Origin: Streptosporangiaceae bacterium
GTDB lineage: Bacteria > Actinomycetota > Actinomycetes > Streptosporangiales > Streptosporangiaceae
Direction: 5' to 3'
NCBI GenBank assembly: GCA_030037785.1
Contig: JASHQA010000158.1
Location: 1-41,998 of the forward strand
Length of the DNA: 41,998 nt
Part shown: one piece after another, positions 18,762-27,620 of the stretch
How positions within the stretch are numbered: the first letter of the stretch is position 1
Layout of the letters: each line of letters starts with the position of its first letter
Position numbers and translations under genes: made by a program
Notes under the pieces: generated by a model
What the model was told of the DNA's origin: nothing
The model's database searches: none
What the model saw: only the letters and a program-made list of their open reading frames with translations

Positions 18762-19157
18762 ATGAACCTGATGTGGTACGTGATTGCTGCTGACCTTGTA
18801 CTCGTCGTCCACGTGCTGTTCATCGGCTTCGTGGTCGTCGGCTCGTTCCTGACCTGGCGGTGGCCGCGACTCATCTGGGTGCAGCTCCCAGCGACGGTGT
18901 ATGGCGCTCTGGTGGAGTTCGTCGGGTTTGCGTGCCCGCTCACCGCCCTGCAGAACTATCTGCTCCGCAGTGGCGGCCGGGCCGGATACCGTGGTGGATT
19001 CATCTCGCACTACCTGATCCAGGTGATCTACCCGGCCGGCCTGACCCGCGGGATCCAGATCGGGCTTGGGCTCTTCGTGGTGCTCGTTGCGATGGTCGGA
19101 TACGGCGGTTACCTGCGCCGGAACCCGCCAGCCTGGGCCGGGCGAGCTAGTCGCTGA
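18762..19157 (+). CDS. DUF2784 family membrane protein
   Basis: AADLVLVVHVLFIGFVVVG...CPLTALQNYLLRSGG..YRGGFISHYLIQVIYPAGL. Confidence 0.88.
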   Translation: MNLMWYVIAADLVLVVHVLFIGFVVVGSFLTWRWPRLIWVQLPATVYGALVEFVGFACPLTALQNYLLRSGGRAGYRGGFISHYLIQVIYPAGLTRGIQIGLGLFVVLVAMVGYGGYLRRNPPAWAGRASR

Positions 19158-19206
19158 CTCGCGGGCCACGACGCCCTAAGCTGGTGCCTGCCGGGAGGGG
19201 CCCCAA

Positions 19207-19287
19207 ATGTACATAACTGACCGCTGTAAGCCGCGCTGGCCAGCCATCCGGTCGTGGTCGCCTGAGATCGGGACTGGCGCGCGCTGA
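19207..19287 (+). CDS. Possible leader micro-ORF coupled to the cyclase gene (MYITDRCKPRWPAIRSWSPEIGTGAR*)
   Basis: Strong SD GGGAGGGG just upstream of ATG; stop TGA overlaps the next ATG (TGATG). Confidence 0.35.
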   Translation: MYITDRCKPRWPAIRSWSPEIGTGAR

Positions 19288-22200
19288 TGGAGCAGTGCGG
19301 CAAGTGCGGGGCGCGCCTGGAGGCGGGCAGTAAGTTCTGCGGGCAGTGCGGAGCGGCACTGGGCGGCTGCCCGTCGTGTGGTGCGGCAGTCGTTGCGGGC
19401 AACCGGTTCTGCATTTCGTGCGGACAGCCGCTGACGGACGCAGCACCGGCTCGGCGGCCTGCCGGTCCCCTGGTGCTGTCGGCGCCCGGCTCGCTGACCC
19501 CTGCCGACGGTCGAGAGCCGGTCGCCGAGCGACGGGTGTGCTCGGTGCTGTTCTGCGACTTCGTCGGGTTCACGCCGCTGGCGGAGGCGCGCGACCCGGA
19601 GGCGGTCCGGGAGCTGCTGTCGCGGTACTTCGAGGTGGCACGCACGGTCGTCAGCCGGTACGGCGGGGTGGTGGAGAAGTTCATCGGCGACGCGGTGATG
19701 GCCGTGTGGGGCACGCCGGTCGCGGATGAGGGCGACGCCGAGCGGGCGGTGCGCGCGGGGCTCGACCTCGTGGCGGCCGTCAGGCAACTGGGCGAGGAGG
19801 CCGGCGTTCCCGGACTAGCCGCGCGCGCCGGGGTTGTCACCGGGGAGGTGGCGGTCACCTTCAGCGCGCCCGGCGAGGGCATGGTCGCCGGAGACACGGT
19901 GAACACCGCGTCTCGCGTGCAGGCCATGGCTGAGCCAGAGCACGTGTTCGTGGACGCCGCGACGCAGCGGCTAGCCGGCGGCGGCGTGGGGTTCGAAGAG
20001 GCTGGCGAGCATGCGCTGAAGGGCAAGGCCGGGCCGGTGGCGCTGTGGCGGGCGACCCGGGTGCTGTCGTCGGTCGGCGGGGCGCAGCGGCTCGACGGGC
20101 TGGAGGCGCCGCTGACGGGCCGGGACGCGGAGCTGCGCACGGTGCGGGAGTTGTTCCACGCCGCCAGCGAGCGCCGACTGCCGCGGCTGGTGCTGGTGTC
20201 CGGGCCGGCCGGGGTGGGCAAGTCGCGGCTGGGCTGGGAGTTCGAGAAGTACACCGACGGGCTGGCCGAGACGGTGCTGTGGCACCGCGGCCGGTGCCTG
20301 TCGTACGGCGACGCGGCCGCGTTCTGGGCGCTGGCCGAGATCGTCCGCCGGCGGCTTTCCATCGCCGAGGACGAGCCGGCCGGCCCGGCGGCGGGCAAGC
20401 TCGCGGCCGGGCTGGACCGGTTCATCGCCAGCCCGGCCGAGCGGGCCTACATCGGCCCTCGGCTGGGCCGGCTCCTCGGCGTCACGGTCACGGGCGACAG
20501 CGGCGGTCCGCTGTCGCGGGAGGAGCTGTTCGCCGGGTGGCGGCTGTTCTTCGAGCGGCTCGCCGCGCACGCCCCGGTGGTGCTGGTGATCGAGGACGCC
20601 CAGCACGCCGACGCCGGGCTGCTGGACTTCCTCGACCACCTCATCGACTGGGCGAAAGACCTGCCCGTCTACGCGCTCGTGCTGGCCCGCCCCGAACTCG
20701 ACCTGGCCCGGCCCGGCTTCGGCACCGGCCGCAACCGCACCACCCTCACCCTCGACCCCCTCGACGCCGCGTCGATGGACCAGCTCGTCGACGCGCTGGT
20801 GCCCGGCATGCCCCAGGCCGCCCGGGCGAAGGTCACCGCCCAGGCCCAGGGCATCCCGCTGTTCGCCGTCGAAACGATCCGCTCGCTCATCGACCGCGAC
20901 GTCGTCCAGCCCTCCGGCGGGGTGTACCGGCTGGCCGGCGACGTCGGCGAGCTCACCGTGCCCGGCAGCCTGCACGCCCTGCTCGCCGCCCGCCTCGACG
21001 CCCTCGATCCGCCAGTGCGGCGGCTTGTCACCGACGCCGCCGTGCTCGGCACGTCGTTCTCCGCCGAGGCACTGATCGCAGTGACGCGCCGGGACGAGCC
21101 GACTGTCCGGTCGGCGCTGGCCGAGCTGGTTCGCCGGGAGGTGCTGAGCGTGTCGGCCGACCCGCTGTCCCCCGAACGCGGCTCCTACCGGTTCGCCCAG
21201 AACATGCTGCGCCAGGTCGCCTACGACACGCTATCGAGGCGCGACCGCAAGGCCCGGCACCTGTCCGTCGCCGCCCACCTGCGCGCCGCCTACGCCGGCG
21301 ACGGCGAGGAAGTCGCCGACGTCATCGCCCGGCACTACCTCGACGCCCTCGACGCCGTCCCCGAAGACCCCGACGCCGGCCAGATCCGGGCGCTGGCCGC
21401 CGCCGCCCTGGTCCGCGCCGCCCAGCGAGCCACCCGCACCGGCGCACCCGCGCTAGCCGCGGCCAGCTACGCCGCCGCCGCGAAACTCCACGCGGACGGG
21501 GTAGCGGACACCGATGAAGCTGACGGCGTACCGGGGGACGGAACGTTGTGGGAGCACGCCGCTGAGGCAGCGCGGGACAGCGGCGACTTCGCCGCTGCGA
21601 TCGACTACGCCCGGCAGGCCGGTGACTGTTACACGCGCGACCGCCAGCCGCGGGCCGCGGCTGGCGCCAAGCTGGTGGCCGGGCACAGCCTGTACCGGCT
21701 GGGTCGCCACGCTGAAGCGCGTGACGAACTCACTGCCGCGCTGGAGGTTCTGCGCGCCGAGCCTGACGTGCGCACTGTGCAGGCGCTGGCCGAGCTAGCC
21801 ATCCTGGATGCCTTCGCGGGCTCGGCCGAGGCCGATCGCCTCTCAACCGAGGCGCTCGTCCTCGGCCAGGCCCTCGACGTCGATGTCAGCACGCTCGTGA
21901 CGTTGTTCCTCGCCAGGGTCATCTATCTGATGAGCGAGGACCGGACCGCCCAGGCGGTGGCGTACCTGCGGGAGACCGTGCGGCTGGCAACCCGCGCCGG
22001 GGACAGCCTCGTCCTGGGCCGGGCGCTCTTGAATCTGGCCGACGCAGAGGCACGGACAGAACCGGCGGCTGCCGCCGCGGATGCCCGTGCCGCTATCGAT
22101 CACCTGCGCCGGGTCGGCGCCAGCTACCTGCTCGGAGCCGCGGTTGCGAACACCGTCCACGCGCTGCTCATGCTGGGTGACTGGGAGAGCGCCGACGCCG

Positions 22201-22880
22201 AACTCCGAGCCGCGGACGCCGAGGGTCTGGACCAGCCCTACATCATCGTCATGCGCGGGTTGCTCGCCGCGCTGCGCGGCAGTCCAGCGACCGCGCATGC
22301 CTGCCTGGACTCGGTCGGAGAGCTACGGGCGAGCGACGACTTGCAGGACAAGGGCTCGGTTGGCGTCCTGGCGGCGTTCACCGCGGCCGCGGAGGATCAG
22401 CCCGAGCAGGCGCTCAAGCACGCCATGGCGACGATCGCGCATGTCAGCGCTCTCGGCATGACCAATGAACACGTGCGCTGGGCGTGGCCCCTCGCCACTC
22501 GCAGTGCGTGGCAGGTCGGCGACGGCGCGGCTACCACGGAGCTGCTGCGCCTCGCCGACGAGCGTCAGGCTGGCCAGCTCGGCCCGCTGCTCCGAGCCGA
22601 GCGAGACCTCGCCCGCGCTCGCCTCGCAGCACGAGACGACGGCGCAGCCGCCGACGACGCATTCGCGATCGCGATCGCGAACCTGCGGGAGGGCGGTACG
22701 CCCTACCACCTCGCCCACGGGCTGCTCGACCACGCGGAGTATCTGACCAAGCAGAATGCCGGAGACGCTGCCGCGGCAGCGATCAGCGAGGCGCGGGAGA
22801 TCGCGACCGCGTTGCGCTGCCAGCCGCTGCTGGACCGGGCGACCGCTCTGACCCGCGTCGGTCCGCGCGTCTCCGCCTGA
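19287..22880 (+). CDS. Double zinc-ribbon / class III adenylate-guanylate cyclase / AAA ATPase / TPR-like regulator
   Basis: CGKCG...CGQCG...CPSCG...CISCG ribbons; FCDFVGFTPLAE...FIGDAVMAVWG...NTASR cyclase motifs; GPAGVGKSRLG Walker A; VLVIEDAQHAD Walker B; helical repeats. Confidence 0.92.
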   Translation: MEQCGKCGARLEAGSKFCGQCGAALGGCPSCGAAVVAGNRFCISCGQPLTDAAPARRPAGPLVLSAPGSLTPADGREPVAERRVCSVLFCDFVGFTPLAEARDPEAVRELLSRYFEVARTVVSRYGGVVEKFIGDAVMAVWGTPVADEGDAERAVRAGLDLVAAVRQLGEEAGVPGLAARAGVVTGEVAVTFSAPGEGMVAGDTVNTASRVQAMAEPEHVFVDAATQRLAGGGVGFEEAGEHALKGKAGPVALWRATRVLSSVGGAQRLDGLEAPLTGRDAELRTVRELFHAASERRLPRLVLVSGPAGVGKSRLGWEFEKYTDGLAETVLWHRGRCLSYGDAAAFWALAEIVRRRLSIAEDEPAGPAAGKLAAGLDRFIASPAERAYIGPRLGRLLGVTVTGDSGGPLSREELFAGWRLFFERLAAHAPVVLVIEDAQHADAGLLDFLDHLIDWAKDLPVYALVLARPELDLARPGFGTGRNRTTLTLDPLDAASMDQLVDALVPGMPQAARAKVTAQAQGIPLFAVETIRSLIDRDVVQPSGGVYRLAGDVGELTVPGSLHALLAARLDALDPPVRRLVTDAAVLGTSFSAEALIAVTRRDEPTVRSALAELVRREVLSVSADPLSPERGSYRFAQNMLRQVAYDTLSRRDRKARHLSVAAHLRAAYAGDGEEVADVIARHYLDALDAVPEDPDAGQIRALAAAALVRAAQRATRTGAPALAAASYAAAAKLHADGVADTDEADGVPGDGTLWEHAAEAARDSGDFAAAIDYARQAGDCYTRDRQPRAAAGAKLVAGHSLYRLGRHAEARDELTAALEVLRAEPDVRTVQALAELAILDAFAGSAEADRLSTEALVLGQALDVDVSTLVTLFLARVIYLMSEDRTAQAVAYLRETVRLATRAGDSLVLGRALLNLADAEARTEPAAAAADARAAIDHLRRVGASYLLGAAVANTVHALLMLGDWESADAELRAADAEGLDQPYIIVMRGLLAALRGSPATAHACLDSVGELRASDDLQDKGSVGVLAAFTAAAEDQPEQALKHAMATIAHVSALGMTNEHVRWAWPLATRSAWQVGDGAATTELLRLADERQAGQLGPLLRAERDLARARLAARDDGAAADDAFAIAIANLREGGTPYHLAHGLLDHAEYLTKQNAGDAAAAAISEAREIATALRCQPLLDRATALTRVGPRVSA

Positions 22881-23164
22881 CGCTCCGCATAGCGCCGAGG
22901 CCCGGCCTCGGCCGGTGCGAGCCGCCAACGAAGCACGGCGGGATGCAGCGGCCATAACGTCGGACAACCTCGGACGGTGTGCAAGGCCGCTCACTAGCAG
23001 TCCGTTCTGTAGTGTTCGGCCGGGTGATCGCTGGCTGGTGTCAATTGGCCACCGGCCTTCCCCAGGTGCGGGGCAGCCCGCCGAGCTGACGACGATCGTG
23101 CGCCCGCACCGATTCGGGCTCTGACTGGCGCCAGCCAGCCCGCCGTACCTAGAGGAGACGACCG

Positions 23165-23752
23165 ATGGGACTAAGAACTGCCCGGCTCACGATTGACCGC
23201 GGTTCGCTGCCCCAGCAGCACAGGGGTCTCGGCATTCGATTCGAGCGCCAGAGCGTGGCGAAGATCAAGGGTGATGGCCCGCCCATTGACATGGTGGTCA
23301 TCAGGCCCGCTGGTGCACTACTGACCGGGGAAGACGCCATCGGACCCGAGCCGCGCTGGAACCACGTTGTCTGCGGGCTGCGCCTGAAGGCGCTCGATGG
23401 CACGGACGTGCAGGGCGGCGGGCAGCTGCTGATCACCGGTCGCCGGTTCATCGGGATGATCGAGAACGGAACGCAAGGCGGCGCTCCGCCACTGGCTCTG
23501 CAGAAGACCGGCAGCGTCTTCTGCTTTACGCTGCAGCGAGACGACGCGTACCTGCCCGAGATGAAGAAACACCGCCTTACCCCGTCGGACTTTGCTTTTC
23601 GTAGCAAGGAGGAACTGGGCCTGGGATTCGTGTTCGTCGTCTTCTCCGCCGCGGCCTCCATTGCCAATGGAAAGATGAGCTACTGGTACGACAAGAACAT
23701 GCTCTACGCAATGTCGAAGGAGGGTCGAGACCATCTTCTGCAGCAGGGCTGA
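23165..23752 (+). CDS. Hypothetical protein
   Basis: 195 aa ORF with RBS GAGGAGA; no motif recognised. Confidence 0.6.
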   Translation: MGLRTARLTIDRGSLPQQHRGLGIRFERQSVAKIKGDGPPIDMVVIRPAGALLTGEDAIGPEPRWNHVVCGLRLKALDGTDVQGGGQLLITGRRFIGMIENGTQGGAPPLALQKTGSVFCFTLQRDDAYLPEMKKHRLTPSDFAFRSKEELGLGFVFVVFSAAASIANGKMSYWYDKNMLYAMSKEGRDHLLQQG

Positions 23753-23811
23753 GATCCCGCTAGAGAGCAAAGGAATGGGTCTATGCCATTGCGAGAGGCG
23801 TCCCGACTCGA

Positions 23812-24341
23812 TGTCCCTCACGATGGCACTGGTGGCCGCGTACGCGTCAGGTGATCAGGCTGCGATCGACCAGGTGCGCCAGGACCTGGCGCCGGTGTCG
23901 ACCGTAGATCTGCTGCAGAGCTTGTACCGGTTCGGGCAGCTACTGGATTTTGACGCTGGCTGCAATTGCTGGCACGGTGTGCCGCCGACTGGACGTGAAG
24001 TTCAACTGGAGCTAGTGGCGAGCGCGGGCCGGCCGGTGAACCGGGCCTTGTCACCGGACCGTGACTCGATCTCGATCAGCCGGTTCCACCTGGCAGCGGC
24101 GAATCATGGCAGCAAGCAAGGCGGTCGCGAACTCGTCCAGGCGCTTGCCAGGCGGTGCAACCGGCGCTGTCCGAAGTTGTCCGGGCATTGCCGACAAGAC
24201 CCCAGGGCCGGCGTACACCGTGTGACAATCCGCGCTGGAGGGGAAGCCGCGCGGTCCCGCACCCGTCCGGCGGGACCGCGCGGCCTGACGACCGGGCGCC
24301 GTCGACACCCACCGGACCAGCGGCCGGCTCTCAGCAAGTAA
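23812..24341 (+). pseudogene. Probable truncated small-protein gene whose 3' part runs into the antisense of a kinase relic
   Basis: N-terminal MSLTMALVAAYASGDQAAIDQVRQDLAPVSTVDLLQSLYRFGQLLDF looks protein-like; later residues become Arg-rich and are antisense to the PfkB relic. Confidence 0.35.
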
Positions 24342-24713
24342 GGCGTGCGCGCGCACGACTCCCGGCCCGGCGCCGGACTCGACCGCGGCCCGCAAGCCGA
24401 GGCCGGCCAGCAGTCCGTAGATGAGGCCGGACGCAAAGCTGTCACCGCCGCCCACCCGGTCGAGGTGAAGTTCAGTCCGTTCCCTACTGACCGGTCCACG
24501 CCGTCATGGTCAGCGTCATCGCCGCGCCTCCCACTTGCCGGTGGGCACGAGAAGGCGGCTCCGGCAAGCAACCCGTCGTTCCCGGCAAAACGGGTGGTCG
24601 CGCTCACCGCAGCGGGGGGTGCGAAGCGTTACCTCCGCACACCGCAGCCCCGCTGCGACGAGCGCATCGGCGAGCGTGCGGGCTACGGCGGCGTCGGTGA
24701 CGGCAACCGGCAC
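24051..24713 (-). pseudogene. Relic of an Entner-Doudoroff module: KDPG-aldolase N-terminus fused to PfkB/KDG-kinase C-terminus
   Basis: VVPVAVTDAAVARTLADALVAAGLRCAEVTLRTP (Eda-like), then a frameshift, then LDRVGGGDSFASGLIYGLLAGLGLRAAVESGAG (PfkB signature). Confidence 0.6.
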
Positions 24714-24951
24714 GACGCGCTCACGCCCCCGGTCAATGCGTCACACTCGCGACGGAGCGGATCTCGCGGCAGCGGTGGCGTACTGCCTCGTAACCCCCTG
24801 GATACCCGGCCCCCGCACGGGGAGTCCGCGCCTCGGGGCCTCGGTCGGCCACCGCAGCCAGGGGCAACCCGAGATTGCCGGCCGCGGCTGCGGGGCATCC
24901 TGCAAGTGGGCGCGGGGAGCCCGGGCGAGCTGGCCGATCGGGGGTATCACT

Positions 24952-27360
24952 GTGTCTGACCTCGCAACTGGCGACGCGCATCCCACATCCGCCGGCAGCC
25001 CGTTCCCGCCGATCGCGGACTACGCGTTCTTGTCCGACTGCGAGGTGTCCGCGCTGGTCGCCGGCAGCGGGAATGTCGAGTGGATGTGCCTGCCCCGGAT
25101 GGACGGGCCGAGCATTTTCGCCGCCATGCTGGACCGGGACGCCGGGTGGTTCCGGCTTGGTCCGGCTGACCTCGTGGTGCCCTCGGGGCGCCGGTACCTG
25201 CCGGGAACGCTGGTGCTCGAGACCACCTGGGGCACGCCAACCGGCTGGGCGGTCGCGCGCGATGCCCTGCTGATCGGTCCGTGGCGACACCAGACCCGGC
25301 GCTCGGAAACCCACCGGCGGGTGCCGACTGATCACAGTGCCGAGCGGGTGCTGCTGCGAACCGTCCGGTGCCTGCAGGGATCCATCGACGTCGTGCTCGA
25401 GTGCGAGCCCGCCTTCGACTACGGCCGACGGCGCGGCACCTGGCGGCACGCCGGGCCCGGCTACGCGCAGGCAGACGCGCTGCTCGACGGCGAGCCGCAG
25501 TTCCGGCTGAGCACCGACCTCAACCTGGGCTTCGAGGGACCGCGGGCGATCGCCCGGCGGCGGCTGACCGCCGGAGATCGGGTGTTCTGCGCCATGTCCT
25601 GGGGCGACGCAACTCCGCCGCAGGGCTTCGGCGAGGCACACGACCAGCTGTCCCGCACCTGCGACTTCTGGCACCAGTGGCTCGGCCGTGGCCGGTTCCC
25701 CGACCATCCGTGGCGCGAGCACCTGCAGCGGTCGGCCCTCACGCTCAAGGGCCTGATCTACGCGCCCACCGGGGCGCTGCTGGCCGCGGCGACGACCTCG
25801 CTGCCGGAGACACCGGGCGGCGAGCGCAACTACGACTACCGCTACACCTGGCTGCGCGACTCGACCTTCATGCTCTGGGGCCTATACACCCTCGGCCTAG
25901 ACGGCGAGGCGAACGACTTCTACTACTTTCTCGCCGACCTCGCCGGGCAGCAGTCCGATCTGCAGATCATGTACGGGATCGGGGGCGAGCGCGAGCTGAC
26001 CGAGCAGGTCCTCGACCACCTCTCCGGATACGAGGGCGCGCGGCCGGTGCGGATCGGCAACGCCGCCTGGGACCAGCGCCAGCACGACGTCTGGGGCGTG
26101 CTGCTCGACTCCGTGTGGCTGCACACCCGGTCCAGGGACCGGCTCGACGAGCGCCGCTGGCCGATGGTCAAGCGGCAGGTGGAGGCCGCGCTGCAGCACT
26201 GGCGCGAGCCCGACCAGGGGATCTGGGAAGTGCGCGGGCCAGCCCGGCACTTCACCGCCTCCAAGGTGCTGTGCTGGGTGGCCGCCGACCGCGGCGCCAA
26301 GCTGGCTGAGCTGCGCGGCGACAGTGGCCTCGCGGCCTCGTGGCGCGCGGCGGCCGAACAGATCCATGCCGACGTTCTCGAGCACGGCATCGACAAGCGA
26401 GGCGTGTTCACCCAGCACTATGACACCACCGCCCTCGACGCCTCGGCGCTGCTCATACCGCTGCTCGGGTTCCTGCCGCCCAGCGATGACCGGGTCCGGG
26501 CCACCGTGCTGGCCATCGCCGACGAGCTGACCGAAGACGAGCTGGTGCTGCGCTACCGCGTCGAGGAAACCGACGACGGTTTCAGCGGCGAGGAGGGCAC
26601 CTTCACCATCTGCTCGTTCTGGCTGGTCTCCGCCCTGACCGAGATCGGCGAGGTGCGCCGGGCCCGGGCGCTCTGCGAGAAGCTGCTCTCCTACGCCAGC
26701 CCGCTGCTGCTGTACGCGGAGGAAATCGACGCGCACACCGGCCGGCAGCTCGGCAACTTCCCGCAGGCGTTCTCCCATCTGGCTCTTATCAACGCGATCA
26801 TGCACCTGATCCGCGAGGACGAGCGGCTTGCCGCGAGGACCGCAATGACCACCGACCTCGACCCGGAACAGGTCGCGGGCAGCCTGGACTTACTGACTGG
26901 TCCCGCCCCCGCCCGCCCCGGTGCCCCCGCCCGCGAGCCCTCCCCCGCCCGCGAGCCCTCCCCCGCCCGGCGAGCCCCAGCCCGGTCAGCGCGCCAGTGG
27001 CCAGCGCGCCAGTGGCCAGCGCGCCAGTGGCCGGCGTCGCCGTCCGGCCGGACCGCGACGCTTCGCGGCGTGGTCGGCCCCCGAGTGGCCCGTGGGAGTG
27101 GATTTGCTATGGGTCCAGGCATGCAAATCTCACAACGATCAAGGTCGGACCGCAACCGACATCGGACAGATCGGACACTAACCGCACGACCGCGGACTGA
27201 TCGGATCGCAACCGCGCCACCGCGGACTGATCGGATCGCAACCGCGCCACCGCGGACTGGCCTTGCCGGGGCCGAGCGCCCGGTCCGGCCAGCCACCGGG
27301 GCGGATCACTGCATGCCGCGAATGATATTATTTCGGGTAGCTAAATTTCTACAGGGCTAG
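24952..27360 (+). CDS. Glycoside hydrolase family 15 (glucoamylase/trehalase-like) with a repetitive C-terminal extension
   Basis: IADYAFLSDCEVSALVAGSGNVEWMCLPRMDGPSIFAAMLD; RNYDYRYTWLRDSTFMLWGLY; GTFTICSFWLVSALTEIGEVRRAR; NFPQAFSHLALINA. GTG start inferred at 24952. Confidence 0.88.
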   Translation: MSDLATGDAHPTSAGSPFPPIADYAFLSDCEVSALVAGSGNVEWMCLPRMDGPSIFAAMLDRDAGWFRLGPADLVVPSGRRYLPGTLVLETTWGTPTGWAVARDALLIGPWRHQTRRSETHRRVPTDHSAERVLLRTVRCLQGSIDVVLECEPAFDYGRRRGTWRHAGPGYAQADALLDGEPQFRLSTDLNLGFEGPRAIARRRLTAGDRVFCAMSWGDATPPQGFGEAHDQLSRTCDFWHQWLGRGRFPDHPWREHLQRSALTLKGLIYAPTGALLAAATTSLPETPGGERNYDYRYTWLRDSTFMLWGLYTLGLDGEANDFYYFLADLAGQQSDLQIMYGIGGERELTEQVLDHLSGYEGARPVRIGNAAWDQRQHDVWGVLLDSVWLHTRSRDRLDERRWPMVKRQVEAALQHWREPDQGIWEVRGPARHFTASKVLCWVAADRGAKLAELRGDSGLAASWRAAAEQIHADVLEHGIDKRGVFTQHYDTTALDASALLIPLLGFLPPSDDRVRATVLAIADELTEDELVLRYRVEETDDGFSGEEGTFTICSFWLVSALTEIGEVRRARALCEKLLSYASPLLLYAEEIDAHTGRQLGNFPQAFSHLALINAIMHLIREDERLAARTAMTTDLDPEQVAGSLDLLTGPAPARPGAPAREPSPAREPSPARRAPARSARQWPARQWPARQWPASPSGRTATLRGVVGPRVARGSGFAMGPGMQISQRSRSDRNRHRTDRTLTARPRTDRIATAPPRTDRIATAPPRTGLAGAERPVRPATGADHCMPRMILFRVAKFLQG
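26945..27031 (+). repeat. Short in-frame tandem repeats in the GH15 tail (18-bp AREPSP and 15-bp ARQWP units)
   Basis: GCCCGCGAGCCCTCCCCC x2 and CAGCGCGCCAGTGGC x3. Confidence 0.85.
27181..27260 (+). repeat. 30-bp tandem repeat, about 2.7 units, in-frame with the GH15 ORF
   Basis: ACCGCGCCACCGCGGACTGATCGGATCGCA repeated; first unit has 2 changes. Confidence 0.95.
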
Positions 27361-27408
27361 GCCAGCCGACGGGCGGGCTGAGCTGCGTGTCGCCGCCGCA
27401 GCGGCGGG

Positions 27409-27502
27409 GATCCCGGCAACGGCGACGCGCCGGGCGGCCGATGGCCCGACCTCGGCTGCGATCCCGGCAACGGCGACAGACCAGGCGGCGGCCGATGGCC
27501 CG
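27409..27502. repeat. Direct repeat of about 40 bp (period 51 bp) upstream of the MFS gene
   Basis: GATCCCGGCAACGGCGAC(GCGCC/AGACCA)GGGCGGCCGATGGCCCG-type unit at 27409-27448 and 27460-27502. Confidence 0.8.
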
Positions 27503-27620
27503 GCCGCAAGCAGTGGACCGCTGGGAGGTCGATGGCGATCGGTGGGTGAAGTCACCCGCAGCTCACCGATGGTTGGTCGAGATGCGGTGCGCCCCGTGGA
27601 TCGGAAGGAGTCCCGCCACG

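Noticed and set aside
20045-21517. 490-aa ORF inside the cyclase gene
   Set aside because: Out-of-frame shadow of the cyclase/ATPase protein with Arg/Pro-rich composition.
22662-22681. 20-bp perfect palindrome TTCGCGATCGCGATCGCGAA
   Set aside because: Lies in frame in the cyclase ORF as FAIAIAN; likely codon-driven repetition rather than a functional site.
26945-27260. Possible CRISPR-like array
   Set aside because: Units are contiguous tandem repeats of 15, 18 and 30 bp without spacers and no cas genes are present.
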